From Cladophialophora immunda (lineage: Eukaryota; Ascomycota; Eurotiomycetes; Chaetothyriales; Herpotrichiellaceae), in NCBI RefSeq assembly GCF_000835495.1, contig NW_015622541.1:6448001-6512000 (forward strand): DNA of 64,000 nt. The letters run 5' to 3'. Under the pieces are notes generated by a model. It was not told the origin of the DNA. It saw nothing but the letters and a program-made list of their open reading frames with translations, and ran no database searches. Positions 1-10,511 of the stretch are shown piece by piece. A program made the translations under genes and the position numbers. The stretch's first letter is position 1; each line of letters opens with the position of its first letter.

Positions 1-607
1 CTCCCTGTTTCAGACCAGAACATACAATTTTGAAATAGATCTAGGGAAACGACTCCAATGAAAACGATAGAGAGCGGCCGCTTCTTTGGATTCTCTTTCT
101 CCTTGTTTGCTCGTTTTGAATTGACGTGCTGCTTTGTAGGGGTGAACTAGGACAAAACCGTAGCCTGAGGCGTGCAGGCGATTCCCAAAACAGCCGATAC
201 TGGAGATGTATGACCGTGCGTTGCGAAAAGCTCCCAGAAAAGCCTTGCTCATGAAAGTAGTGACAGTGGGCGCTTACAACATCAAAACGGGAATACTGGA
301 AGAGTGCCAAATGGAGTTGTTTACATTCTGAGCCCTGCGCACCTGCCTGGGCGACTTGACTGATCCTAAGGTCGCTGGCGACCCGGCTCACCAAACCGCA
401 GTCAACTCCTGCGGAGAACTTGCCATCTTGGTGAAAAACGCGGACACTATACAACTGATCACATTTCTTGAGATTGAAGGCATGGTGACATCAAAAAAGA
501 TGGAAAAAGGGGTTTAACGAGAGGACATGTCACTAACAGACCGTCACAGCGGGAAGGACTCCGATCAAGGCACCAGACCTGTATTCTCTATCTCGGAAGC
601 AGTATTA
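1..607. other. Left edge, no gene recognised
   Basis: No open frame here has recognisable domain content or a convincing splice pattern. An 8-bp NotI-type palindrome GCGGCCGC lies near 74-81. It probably holds the downstream region of the HIBADH-like gene and of whatever lies off the left edge. Confidence 0.5.
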
Positions 608-1759
608 TCACGTATCTTCTTGAATATCGTTCACATATATCCAAATGGAGGTGCAGTCCTTGTTCTATCCAGAGGAGCAAATGCGATTAGTGACAATTGC
701 ATGCGTTACGGTCATGATTTGACTTACCTTAGTTCTGGGGTCGTCCACCGTCGCTTTGAAGGTTTCCAAGGCGGTTTGTAGCATGGTCGGCTTGATACCA
801 ACTTGCTGTGATGCTTCCACGCCCAAACTCACATCTTTTACCATCATCGAGGGCAGAAAAGAGACCTTGTAGCCATTGCTGCTCGGGGCGTGCGGGACCA
901 GGCCTGGACAGGGCATCATATTCTCTAGCACCCACGACTGGCCCGTCGAATTCTTTATACAGTCATAGAGCACGTGCTTATCAATACCTGCCCGGATTCC
1001 GGTCGCCATCGCTTCAGTTATGGCCATCATCGTGCTGGCGGCGATAGAGTTGTTGGCGATTTTGACGATGGTTCCCGTGCCTATCGGTCCGCAGAAGCTG
1101 ACTCTCTCGGGCAATCCCATCATGGAGACGACGCTGAGTATACGTTGATTGATAGCATCAGATTTATTGGCGGGATTTCCGACCAGGAAGGAAAGCGTGC
1201 CTCTTTCAGCCCCTACTACTCCGCCCCGTTCAAGAGTTCAGCGAACGGACTCGACTCCAAGGGAGACCTGTGCGTGTGTATGTGTTCGTACGAAGGGACT
1301 CACTGAGACTGGGGCATCAAAATATCGCCCTATCCCGACGGGGCTCAACTTCCCCTCCACCTCTCGCGTTGTTCTCGTGTCGATGGTGCTGCACTCGAGG
1401 AGCAGGCGCTCGGGGTCGGGATCGGCCTCGATCACGCCTCCGGCACCAAGATAGACCTCTTTGACATTGGCGGCGCGCGGCACGATGGAAACGACCACTT
1501 TGGAGTTGTCCGCTGCCTCCTTGCAGCTATCTACAACCTCCACTGGACCGTATGTGGTACCCATCTCATCCAGAAATCGGTCGAGCGCATTTTTGTTGAC
1601 GTCAGTCACGTACAAGGTATCTTTGGGTGACATCTTCCGTCGCAGATGACCTGCCATGGGATAGCCCATGGCGCCGAGGCCTGTGTTCTGTCTGTCAGTT
1701 CTTCTTCCACCCATAGTGAGCTCTCCACGCCTACCTATGAAACCAATATTTCCTGTCAT
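608..1759 (-). pseudogene. 3-hydroxyisobutyrate dehydrogenase-like NAD(P)-dependent oxidoreductase, probably splice-damaged
   Basis: Beta-hydroxyacid dehydrogenase family (6-phosphogluconate dehydrogenase-like NAD-binding plus C-terminal helical domain). Exon 1 (1759 to 1735) joins exon 2 (from 1680) to give the dinucleotide motif GFIGLGAMGYPMAGHL. Exon 2 continues to FDAPVS at 1304. The next family segment, GGVVGAERGTLSFLVG, reads from about 1225, followed by GTIVKIANNS with the catalytic Lys-Asn region. The last intron (727-665) leads to a terminal exon at 664-608 ending IQEDT. The intron starting GTGAGT at 1303 should end at 1226, but the acceptor there reads GG instead of AG. All AG sites upstream of it lead into an in-frame TGA. 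Family members usually reduce or oxidise 3-hydroxyisobutyrate or tartronate semialdehyde. Either a pseudogene, a non-canonical splice, or a base error; the family call itself is firm. Confidence 0.7.
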
Positions 1760-2308
1760 TGTGAAAGGGGTGTCCAAGTTGATGTTTCGTGGCTGCTGGC
1801 AATTAACAACAGCCCTGAAGTCATGAGCCGCAGCGGCCACCCGCAAAATTATAGGCCCAATATCCAAGTGTGTCGTCAATGGGGATCGCAAGATACCCGG
1901 GCTGCCTCTGCGGTGTTGACCTGACCGTGCCGGGTGGGACCGAAAGGATTCGGGTAACATATGATGGGCCGGTCGGCATTTCTTGGGGTATGTGTGCACG
2001 GTTGTTTCGACTGACATAATGAAGACCCTATGCTTCACGACCATGTCGCCGCCGGCAGTTCTTGTCATCAGCAATCACGCGAAGCAGAAAGTCCGCTGGT
2101 GCAAGTCTCTCGGTTACTTTTGGTAGCCACCCACGGTTGCCACGAGGCACCAGCACCGACCCTACATGTGTCGCTTCCCAAACACAGCTTGTCACGGCCA
2201 GTCTTTATCAGAACTGAGATCTGAGTCGGAATGATGCACACCAAGCGGTCATAGCACCTTTGTCTTTGGAACTGCACTGGGATCACCTGTTCTCGCCACT
2301 CGAGAATC
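1760..2308. promoter_or_regulatory. Divergent intergenic region, HIBADH-like gene / MBL hydrolase
   Basis: 549 bp between two divergently transcribed starts, so it should hold both promoters. I see no TATA box or convincing paired regulator site. Minus-strand open frame continues upstream of 1759 but without family similarity. Confidence 0.5.
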
Positions 2309-3439
2309 ATGTCTGCCAAGGAGAAATGGGAGCCCGATCTTCCGCCTTCCACAGCGACAGTCGAGGTGTCCGTAATTGACACTACCTGCTATATGGCGAA
2401 CACTCCGGCCAAGCTGCTGATGAGACCCCCTTATCCGGGATACGACAAGTTCAAGCTGCCGAGTTACAGCTTCCTCGTCCACCACAAGCCCACAAATACA
2501 CGAATTTTGTTCGACCTGGGACTTCGGAAGAACTGGAGGACGCATCTCAGCCCTCCACTCCTCGAACTGATTCGCAACTTTGACCTGGATCTCCTTTGCG
2601 AGAAGGACACAGCGGATATTCTGCAGGAGCATGGGGTTGTTCCCGGAGATATTGCCGCCATCATCTTCAGCCATCATCACTGGGATCACGTCGGCGACAC
2701 CACCAGGTTCCCGTCCTCAACCTCTATCGTGGTTGGCCACGGTTACAAGACGAAATACTTGCCCGGTTGGCCAGCGGACCCCTCTTCGACCGAAACAATG
2801 TCAGATCTTTACGAGGGCCGTGAAACGGTAGAAATCCACTTCGATGGCAGCGAGAACTGCCTCATGATCGGCGAATTCAAGGCTTATGATTACTTCCAAG
2901 ACGGCAGCTTCTATCTGCTGGATGCGCCGGGGCATACGCAGGGTCACCTCAACGCCCTGGCCCGCACCACCCTCGGAGTCGATACCGGCGGGGAGGATAC
3001 TTTCGTTCTGCTGGGTGGCGACAGCGTCCACCACGGCGCCCTTTTCCGCCCCAGCAAATACTATCCTCTGCCGGACAACATTTCCCCTGCGCCCTACGAA
3101 GACTGCCATTCCGCGGGCAGCTGCTGTCCGGGCGCCATCTACGCGGCCTTGCACCGCGCCACAAAGGAGTCTGTGGACAAGCAAAAAGCCTGGACTACTC
3201 CCTTCTGCATCGTACCACGAGACGCCGCAGACGAAGACCACCAAGCAGCGGAGCAGACCGTAGAGAAATTGACCGTATTTGACGGCATACACAACGTATT
3301 TACGGTGACAGCACACGATCATACATTGTTGCCCCTGATCGATTTCTTCCCGCTGCCCATCAATCAGTGGAAGGCAAAGGGCTGGAAGGAAAAAGCACAC
3401 TGGAGATTTTTGGAACCTCTGCAAATCACGTCAACGTAG
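2309..3439 (+). CDS. Metallo-beta-lactamase-fold hydrolase (lactonase-like)
   Basis: Intronless 376-residue protein starting at the first ATG. The metal motif SHHHWDHVGD (about residues 118-127) is the HxHxDH signature of the MBL superfamily. It is followed by a distal His in DAPGHTQGH (about 210-218) and an Asp in LLGGDSVHH (about 235-243). That order is typical of the N-acyl-homoserine-lactonase/GumP-type branch, whose fungal members commonly hydrolyse lactones or esters. No signal peptide, so likely cytosolic. Its place next to oxidoreductases and upstream of an MFS exporter suggests opening of a lactone made by one of the local Baeyer-Villiger enzymes; that role is inference. Substrate unknown. 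Fold and catalytic residues are seen directly. Confidence 0.88.
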   Translation: MSAKEKWEPDLPPSTATVEVSVIDTTCYMANTPAKLLMRPPYPGYDKFKLPSYSFLVHHKPTNTRILFDLGLRKNWRTHLSPPLLELIRNFDLDLLCEKDTADILQEHGVVPGDIAAIIFSHHHWDHVGDTTRFPSSTSIVVGHGYKTKYLPGWPADPSSTETMSDLYEGRETVEIHFDGSENCLMIGEFKAYDYFQDGSFYLLDAPGHTQGHLNALARTTLGVDTGGEDTFVLLGGDSVHHGALFRPSKYYPLPDNISPAPYEDCHSAGSCCPGAIYAALHRATKESVDKQKAWTTPFCIVPRDAADEDHQAAEQTVEKLTVFDGIHNVFTVTAHDHTLLPLIDFFPLPINQWKAKGWKEKAHWRFLEPLQITST

Positions 3440-4246
3440 ATAATGAAACACCATTGACTTCTGATTCCTAAATACTTGCGTGCATTCAGGGTGGTTCCTG
3501 GGGAGTAGGCTAGCTATACCAATGAAAAGGTCAGTCATGTTGTCCTCAGCCGAGTTTCGGCTTGAATCATACGGCGCGAGATTCCGCCGCGCTGTACTCT
3601 CCCCTTATGGCCACGAGATGCCACGAGAGTTGAGATCTGACTGACTCTCAAATTGCCAAGGTAGTCAGAGCAGAACTTCAACCTCAGCCACGTCCCAATG
3701 TTTTGAGTCCTCGGGAGACCAGTACAATGGGCCACTCGGGGAGTAGGACTGATCCAGCCATGAGGGGCCAGGAGTCTGTTCCGTCATGTACAGCCCGCGG
3801 AAGCATACCTGTCACGCTATCACGTGGAGTTAAGAACATTATTGGATGGACGTATTGATTGATGGCAGCTTAACTCTAGTTAATTTTGCCGGCGAGTCTC
3901 CTCTGCATTTGACTCTCGCTTGTGTACATGATCCGTCGTGAGAAGGAGCTCGGTCTTGAGTCCGCAGTCAGTACAGGGAATTGCCGATATCCAGACCGCT
4001 TGCCCTTAAAACGTGCTCGCGATCCCAGAAAATCAAGTTGCCGAGGACCCCGGTCGGCCCTTGGGGCCAGCGCCGTGCAATATAAAAGCCACGCCCAGGA
4101 CCTGTGGACATGTCAAATAGCCATTAGGGTTAGTACGCGGCCTCTCTGATCGCTATATCATTTGGTCAAAGGTGTCTTTAGATCGTACTGGTAGATTACA
4201 AGTCTCTTCGCATCTCCATCGTTGCTTGTTTGCCCGTTCCGTGGTT
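3440..4246 (+). promoter_or_regulatory. Upstream region of the TRI12-type MFS gene
   Basis: 807 bp between two same-strand genes. A good TATA box, TATAAAAG, lies at 4081-4088, about 160 bp before the ATG at 4247. A small hairpin-forming pair GCCGA/TCGGC occurs near 3549-3561. No ORF of substance. Confidence 0.5.
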
Positions 4247-6399
4247 ATGGCGGACGAGAAGATTGAAGGGTCCCCGCCAACCATCCAGACGATCGAGGAG
4301 CTAAACGACCCGAAGAAGACGGGTGATACATTTGGCACAGAAGTCGAGCCCGGAGAAGCCGAACCCGAAGAAGTCGAACCCGTCGTCACCCCAAGAACAT
4401 GGGCAGTTGTGTTTGTAAGTGAGAGGTGGCCTATTCACCTATCCAGAATTCCATGAGTGCTTGGGCTGATGGAACGTCCCAGATCATGGCGATGGGCTAC
4501 GGGCTGTGCTTCTGGCCAGTCCCGGTGTTCGCGGCGATTGGATCTCAAGTTGCGGCCGCAAAAGGTGATCCAGACAAGGCATCGTGGTTCGTGCCCGCGT
4601 GGACACTATCGATCACCGTCTGCTTCATGATCTGGTAAGGCAGGCCCCAGCTCTGGAAGAGTCCCAGCACGATCATTGCACACTCACAAACTCTTCAAGT
4701 GGAGCCAACACTGACTTACTCGGCCGTCGCTGGTTCTTGGTGGGAGGGAATGTGATTTGTGTGATTGGCCATCTCGTGATTGGCACCGCAAAGACTGCAA
4801 ACACCATCATTGTCGGAATGTGTAAGTTGACAGCTTGACTCTATCCCCGAGAGATCGACATCAGGCATTGGCGCTGACGACGACGACGACGAGGCTGGCC
4901 GGTACAGCTCTTGCAGGGTTTGGCGGTGGTAACTGTCAAATGGCTGCCTTCGCCGTGACCGAGCTCCTCCCAAATCGGTGGCGACATATAGGAGTCGTGC
5001 TCGCCGACATAGCCTCTCTGGGAGCGGTCACGTTCGCCCCGGTGGCGGGCCGATTCGGGTGGGAGGAGGGAACGTGGAGATGGAATTTTTACGTGGCAGC
5101 CATTCTGCAAGGTCTTTCTTTTGTTGGCTTATATCTACTGTATTTTCCGCCCGCTCACCCCTACAACATGCAGCCCAAGCAGTTGATCAAGGAGCTCGAC
5201 TACCTTGGTATGTATATACGTCACCTCTCGTGTCTACCCGTTGTTGAGGTCTCAGACTAACATGGCGTTCTTACATAGGGATGTTTCTCTTCACCGCCGG
5301 TGCTGTTCCTCTGCTGATGGGGATCATCTGGAGCGGGACATACAGCTCGCACGATCTCCATGTCGTGGTTCCTCTTGTCGTCGGGGCCGTGGTCTTGGTG
5401 GTCTTCGCTCTGTGGGAGACCTATGGCAACATCAAGCATCCCCTCACACCGACCTATATGTTTACGTCGTCGCACGGCCGAGATCTCACAGCGCCTTGTG
5501 TCGCTCTAGCGATCGTCAACATGTCCTACTACTCTAGTAGCATTCTCTGGCCTACCATGATTGTCCAATTTTACACAAATGGTGGTGCTGCGTGGAAGCA
5601 TGGGATCGCTCTGTCCATTGTCCAGGGGCTGGCCATCAGTGCGGGTGCCCTCGGTCTCAGCTTACTTGGGAACAAAATCCGCCGTTGGCAGTGGCAGTTG
5701 ACGGGTTCCATGTTTGTCATGGTTGTCTTTGGGGCATTGTTGGCCTTAGGGAAGCCGTCCAACCAGGGATTGATGGTGGCGTTTGTTTTCCTTTCCCAAG
5801 CTGGGTATGGTTGGGCGCTCTACCTATCCATCGCCATCTCACAGATGGGCGTTGCCCACAAAGACCTGGGCCATTCTGGTGGAATATCCGGCGTGATTCG
5901 GTTTGCTGCGGGAACAAGTGAGCCTCCCTCCCTCTCCCCGTTACCAGTGATCCCTCTTCCATCGAAGCGGATACCATCGGGACCTGAAGAGCTAATCCCT
6001 TGTGCACAAACAGTCAGTGCAGCCGTATACACCACGGTGTTGAGCAACAAGGTCTCAACCTATACTGCACGATACGTGCCTCGAGCCGTGACCGCAGCGG
6101 GGCTCCCTACCTCACAGATATCCGCTCTTCTCAACGCCATTAATACTCCTTCTCTCGCGCAGCGCTTTTCTCCTGCAGTTGTCGCTGCTGCTCAACAAGC
6201 GGTGGCACGGGCCTACGAGAAGGGTATCCAATATGTGGCATACGCCAGCATCGGCTTTGGCGTCGTCGGGCTCGTCGCCTGTGCGCTGTGCAAGGATGTT
6301 GACGATAAGATGACAAACAAAGTACGACCCGACCCTTTACCTCGGAGCAACGACGCTCTCGTACTGAAGAGGCCTTTCCTTACTGACTACGAGTACTAG
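4247..6399 (+). CDS. MFS efflux transporter, TRI12/siderophore-type (DHA2-like)
   Basis: Six exons: 4247-4414, 4483-4634, 4700-4821, 4908-5207, 5279-5917 and 6014-6399. All junctions are GT..AG and give 588 residues. A hydrophilic acidic N-terminus (EVEPGEAEPEEVEP) precedes the membrane helices. Landmarks are MAMGYGLCFWPVPVFAAIG, then ANTDLLGRRWF (loop 2-3 motif), LAGFGGGNCQMAAFAVTELLP (helix 4-5) and a C-terminal ISAAVYTTVLSNKV block before the last helix. This layout is that of fungal TRI12-family exporters, which have about 14 helices and sit in the plasma membrane. In this locus it may export a pathway intermediate or toxic substrate. Intron 3 contains a short GAC repeat (about 4875-4891). 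Confidence 0.9.
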
Positions 6400-6827
6400 A
6401 TCGAAGTTTATATGGAAAACACCAAATACGCAGACAGAAACCGGCACGAGCCCACAGAAAAGGAGTGAAGCGGCCACACCGCAGTGAAGAGTTCTTTGGA
6501 GCTTTCAAGTGTTTTTGGTTCGAGTTGATTGGCTTGGCTTGGGAACTCGGCACCCTATGAGTTACGAACTCATTGAGATTGAACAACAATAAAAGTTCTC
6601 AGCGTTGCCTTGCCTGGCATTGACTAGAGGCTATACACGGATACGTGGTAGAAATTCTAGCCCCTGCCGAGTCCATGACCACGATGGCCGGCATCCAGTC
6701 GTCGGCAAGTGGATGAATCAGGGCAGTGAGCAATGGGGCTGTTCGGCCAATGAAATCTCCATCTATCTGAGGAAGTTGCCTGATATCGAAGCTCTCTGCT
6801 ACCTGGACTCTGTGCAACTTGTTGGGA
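6400..6827. other. Convergent intergenic spacer
   Basis: 428 bp between the 3' ends of the MFS gene and the alpha/beta hydrolase gene. An AT-rich stretch with AACAACAATAAAAG at 6581-6594 could serve as a 3' processing signal. Nothing else seen. Confidence 0.4.
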
Positions 6828-7709
6828 TCACAGTGTACCTCCTCTCTCGGGGAGGAAAGAAATAAACTCGAGAAAGGCGTCCTGGCACTCGATGGCCTTG
6901 TCAACGTAAATCTCATGACCCCGACCGTGGATCGGCACCATTCGGGCGCCCGGAACAGCGTCGCGAAATGCCTCTTGGTCCTGGATGCTGGTGTTCGCAC
7001 TGTTCGTCGGCGCCAGTATCAGCGTCGGGCACTTGACGTCCTTCATGATTGGCCGCACGTCCAGTGTATCGAGAAATTCGGCGTACCGAGCCAGACCCTC
7101 GCCAGTGGACAGAGCTATCTCGCCGAGCCACCATGCGTAATACTGAGGATCTCCCGGCTGGCCAATCCCGCCGGCAACGCGGGCTTGCGTCTCGGCAAAG
7201 CCTTGAGCCCCCAAGGCCCGACATGCTGCTGGCCAGTCTGCGTATTTGCCGGCCCATTTCTTCTTCGCAGCTTCGGGTAGATGGGTCGGTGTAGCGCACA
7301 CGGTCAATGAGTGTAGCCGGTCTGGGTATCGAGCCGCCAGTGCCACCCCAATGAGGCCTGCGGTAGATTCACACAGCAGGTGGACCTTTTTCGAGCCTAG
7401 GTGGTCGAAGAGCTCGACAATCTCTTCAAGCACAGTGTCGAGGGCATAGTCGTAGTCAGGGGTCGGATCGCTGGAGAGGCCATGACCGCGGAGGTCGCGG
7501 CGCACCACACGGTACTTGTCCGCCAGGCGGGGGATCCAGTGGTACCAAAAGCTTGAGTGTCGCCCGAAGCCGTGCTGGATGACTATCGTCTGCACCATAT
7601 CCTTCTTCCACGGGTCCGTAAAGTCGTCGACGATGAAATGTGTTTTCTGGCCACTGGCGTGACTAAGGAATTGGCTGTGCGGCGTAGGGCTTACAGTCTT
7701 GACCGCCAT
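6828..7709 (-). CDS. Alpha/beta hydrolase, MhpC-like
   Basis: Intronless 293-residue protein. The oxyanion region IVIQHGFGRHSSFW (about 42-55) and the RRDLRGHGLS strand (about 70-79) are typical of the fold. The nucleophile elbow reads LLCESTAGL, a Cys-x-Ser-x-Gly variant of GxSxG. The acid loop near ILAPTNSANT and the histidine in HGRGHEIYVD complete a triad. Relatives hydrolyse C-C bonds of ring-fission products, esters, lactones or epoxides. No signal peptide, so cytosolic. It lies beside the EthD and CMD genes, consistent with late steps in breakdown of a ring compound (inference). Confidence 0.87.
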   Translation of the reverse strand: MAVKTVSPTPHSQFLSHASGQKTHFIVDDFTDPWKKDMVQTIVIQHGFGRHSSFWYHWIPRLADKYRVVRRDLRGHGLSSDPTPDYDYALDTVLEEIVELFDHLGSKKVHLLCESTAGLIGVALAARYPDRLHSLTVCATPTHLPEAAKKKWAGKYADWPAACRALGAQGFAETQARVAGGIGQPGDPQYYAWWLGEIALSTGEGLARYAEFLDTLDVRPIMKDVKCPTLILAPTNSANTSIQDQEAFRDAVPGARMVPIHGRGHEIYVDKAIECQDAFLEFISFLPERGGTL

Positions 7710-8242
7710 GACGAGCTGAGAGTTTTGCTGAGAGGAGTCAATTCCCCATAGCTGTCCAGGACTGCAATGAAATACATACTGCAGACTGTGTTTTGCCGGA
7801 GTCTTTGCCGCGAAACCACCAGCTGAGAGCGGATATCCGAGGTCTTCGTACCGCTCGAGTGTTTCCCAGTATCCAGATGACGGCAGTCAAGCTCTATAGA
7901 ATCTAAACTATTATATCCACTACAGCTGTGCCGCTGGCGTCTAATCTGGCCTCGCTAGGCTTTCGCGCCTCTTGAAGCTAGGCCAGAAGGCCAGCGATAA
8001 TGGTGTATGCTGGCATATTATGCTGGACTTGAGTTACATTCTGCAATAACCTTTACGCTGCCACCACTACAGATAAAAATACGAGTCCAAAATAGAGGAA
8101 AGGCTGTAGTATTTCCTAGCATAGGCTAAATCACGAGACTTAAAAGCGCAGGCGGAAAAAGAAAGGCGGGTGAGCATCGCCGTTGATGTGCGTATGCTCG
8201 AAAGTTGTAGGGATAAGTCCTTCCCATATGACCCGCTTGATC
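7710..8242. other. Spacer with imperfect hairpin, possible repeat remnant
   Basis: 533 bp upstream of the alpha/beta hydrolase gene. It contains nested inverted repeats, CGCTGG (7932-7937) with CCAGCG (7991-7996), and TCTGGCCT (7945-7952) with AGGCCAGA (7980-7987). These could be a palindromic regulatory site or an old mobile-element end. No ORF. Confidence 0.4.
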
Positions 8243-9097
8243 TCATACATGGTGAACTAGTTGGAATGTCCACGTCTTGGTTGCCGGCTGAGGATTTTGG
8301 GATCCTTGGGATCCATGTCGAATGTAGTCTTGTACAGCGGCAAATCCGGGGCCTTCTATGGTATCGAACTCGTATGTACTCAGCGCCGAAGCGGGCGAGT
8401 CATTGCCTTTGTCCAGGGACAAGAAGCGATGGAGTAGGGTCCTTCTGAATCCAGAATCTGAAGCCACACGCGGCACGAGCTCTTCGCGATAGTACCTGCA
8501 TTATGATTCAGCCACTGGTCGGACGACCCTAGGTAAGCCAGAAGTGGTGATTGGACTGTCACGCTTACCTGCGGAGTTCTGTCATATTAATTGGGTCTAA
8601 TTCTTGTAAGAAGAGGAAGGCCGCCGGCTCAACTTTACCCAACGTGAATTAGTCCTGAAGATCGAAGAAAGGAGAAACACTCTCCAAGACACAGCCGTGC
8701 AGAAGGATGCAGGAATGGAGATATTCAACTCACCCTGCTGCCCGAGGGATTTCGGGTCAAAGGTCTCAACTAATTCATAGTTTCGAACGGACAGATGGGC
8801 CAGATCCTTGGGTAAAAATTGTTCTCCGAGAATATGACTTGTCTTCCGCACACCCTTGTACCTCTCGCTCTTCAAGGGATGGCTTTCCATAGTATCGTAC
8901 ATGGCGAGAAACGTTTTTTCATCTGATGGCGGGAGGCCATTAGGCACCGAGATCAAGCGGTATAGGTAGCCGGTGCCATTATGACCGATTCCAGTGGCGA
9001 CGTCTGCAAGGTGATGACTCTGGTAGAACTCCTGCCATTTTTCATCGGAAACTCCGTATGGGCACGAAAGAGAGACCAACCGATATGTCGTTGCCAT
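8243..9097 (-). CDS. EthD-like (dimeric alpha-beta barrel) protein
   Basis: Three exons: 9097-8734, 8602-8569 and 8495-8243. They give 216 residues; the frame is kept across both introns, with QQELDPINMTELRRYY over the small middle exon. The N-terminus MATTYRLVSLSCPYGVSDEKWQEFY, with SHHLADVATGIG after it, resembles EthD/DUF1330-type dimeric alpha-beta barrels. A second similar half includes LRRYYREELVPRVASDSGF. Fungal EthD proteins act as small cytosolic decarboxylases, cyclases or isomerases in aromatic pathways. It is divergent from the two-domain CMD gene 355 bp away, which suggests co-expression. The exact reaction cannot be read from sequence. An in-frame ATG further upstream (9201) is possible. 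Confidence 0.68.
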
Positions 9098-9452
9098 GGC
9101 GAGGTGCTGAGCTTCGTGGAAAATGGGGAAGAGATCATAGGAGAGCATAGAAAAATGTACCTTGGGTTGGCCAAGGAGTTGATTCGGGTGTCCCGGCATT
9201 GTCACCTTTGATTGTAAAGTCTTTGCGGCAACGTCAGCTGCTTTGCACCTGGTCTCGCCCACGCATCTTTATTGCAGAGCCGTCCTTTGCCGGTCAGCCG
9301 AGATTTTGGCATGTTTTTGAGGTGATTCGCATAATTCCAGAGCTGTTGGACATTCGTAAGGTCACCGTCACCGTCGCGGTGCTCGTAATATTCACAGTGT
9401 TTCACTATTTCCCAACCCCAACTTACGTTGGACGCTTTTCTTGGATGCGACC
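9098..9452. promoter_or_regulatory. Shared promoter EthD-like / two-domain CMD
   Basis: 355 bp between head-to-head starts. GTCACCGTCACCGTCG at 9361-9376 is a short direct repeat of GTCACC. No clear TATA box. Confidence 0.45.
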
Positions 9453-10292
9453 ATGGCCACATCTTCGGACCACCGGGCAATGAAAGATCAACTTATAGAG
9501 CTCGGAGAAGTATGGTCGCCCGCCTGGCAAGATGTTCTGGAATTCTGCCCCGAATATTTGGCTGCGTACTTGAAGATGCGTTCTGTTCCTGTCAATAACC
9601 GGCACCTTTCGCGCAAGCTCCAGGAGTTACTCCTACTTGCGTGCGATGCGTCGTGCACACACCTCTTTGGGCCGGGGATACGTCTTCACACAGAGAATGC
9701 GCTGAAGGCTGGGGCTACTAAAGGGGAAGTTTTGGAAGTTCTGATGAGGACGAGTGTTTTGGGAATCCATGCCGTTAGTATCGGTCTACCGGTGTTGTTT
9801 GAAGTGCTGGTGGAAGAGGGAAAGGTGACAGAGGAGGAGCTAGCTAAGCCCAACGACGAATATAAGGAGCAGCTCAAAGCCAAGTTCACCGAAAAAAGGG
9901 GCTTCTGGTCACCCCATTACCAGAAACTAATAACGATCGGTAAGTACCCAGCAAAAGTAAACGTGCGTTTGCTGATGATGGCTCTAAAAGCCCCGGACTT
10001 TTTCGAGGCGTATACTTCATTCTCGGCCGCACCCACAGAGGTCGGGGGCCATCTTAGTCCTCGGGATCGAGAACTAGTCTACACAGCGATTGACTGTGCA
10101 ACAACACACCTCTACGGATACGGCTTGAAAACGCATGTCAGGAATGCAGTTCGATTGGGCGCAACACCGGAACTGATTGTGGAAGTATACGAGCTTGCAG
10201 GTTTGATGGGTTTCCAAACGATGTTATTGGGAGTGCCTGTGTTAAAGGAGGCTCTGACAAAGTTCGACTCGGACAAGAATGGTTTGGCCTAG
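9453..10292 (+). CDS. Carboxymuconolactone decarboxylase-family protein, two domains
   Basis: Intronless, 279 residues from ATG at 9453. Two tandem CMD/AhpD-like domains: residues about 40-105 (LLLACDASCTHLFGPGIRLH..ALKAGATKGEVLEVL) and about 195-265 (IDCATTHLYGYGLKTHVRNA..RLGATPELIVEVYELA). The CxxC redox pair of AhpD is absent: domain 1 has C-x3-C and domain 2 a single Cys. The protein is therefore unlikely to be an alkylhydroperoxide reductase. The family includes 4-carboxymuconolactone decarboxylase of the protocatechuate branch. The fused layout resembles fungal proteins of unknown substrate. Probably acts after ring opening in this locus (inference). Confidence 0.85.
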   Translation: MATSSDHRAMKDQLIELGEVWSPAWQDVLEFCPEYLAAYLKMRSVPVNNRHLSRKLQELLLLACDASCTHLFGPGIRLHTENALKAGATKGEVLEVLMRTSVLGIHAVSIGLPVLFEVLVEEGKVTEEELAKPNDEYKEQLKAKFTEKRGFWSPHYQKLITIGKYPAKVNVRLLMMALKAPDFFEAYTSFSAAPTEVGGHLSPRDRELVYTAIDCATTHLYGYGLKTHVRNAVRLGATPELIVEVYELAGLMGFQTMLLGVPVLKEALTKFDSDKNGLA

Positions 10293-10511
10293 CGCGTCAA
10301 GGGCAGTTGGATTCCGGTACCGGGTCACCCAGTATGAGGTCAGTTAGAGGGGGACCGCGGCCAGCTGGAAATTGACGCCTCATCTCGAGAAGAATGCACA
10401 TGAATAGTAAGAAAGAAAACGAAGAAAGACCAGGTTGATCTCATGAACCAGAATTTCGAAAACCGGAATAGCTAAATAGGCTCCCGATGTTCATTCTCTT
10501 GCGGTTATTCG

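Noticed and set aside
1760..2074. N-terminal extension of the HIBADH-like frame upstream of 1759
   Set aside because: The dinucleotide-binding motif starts four residues after the ATG at 1759, as usual for the family; the upstream translation has no similarity.
2801..3424. 207-codon minus-strand open frame opposite the MBL hydrolase
   Set aside because: Antisense shadow of a gene with clear catalytic motifs; no domain content of its own.
4874..4892. GAC-type microsatellite as a coding feature
   Set aside because: It lies in intron 3 of the TRI12-type transporter gene between well-fitting exons.
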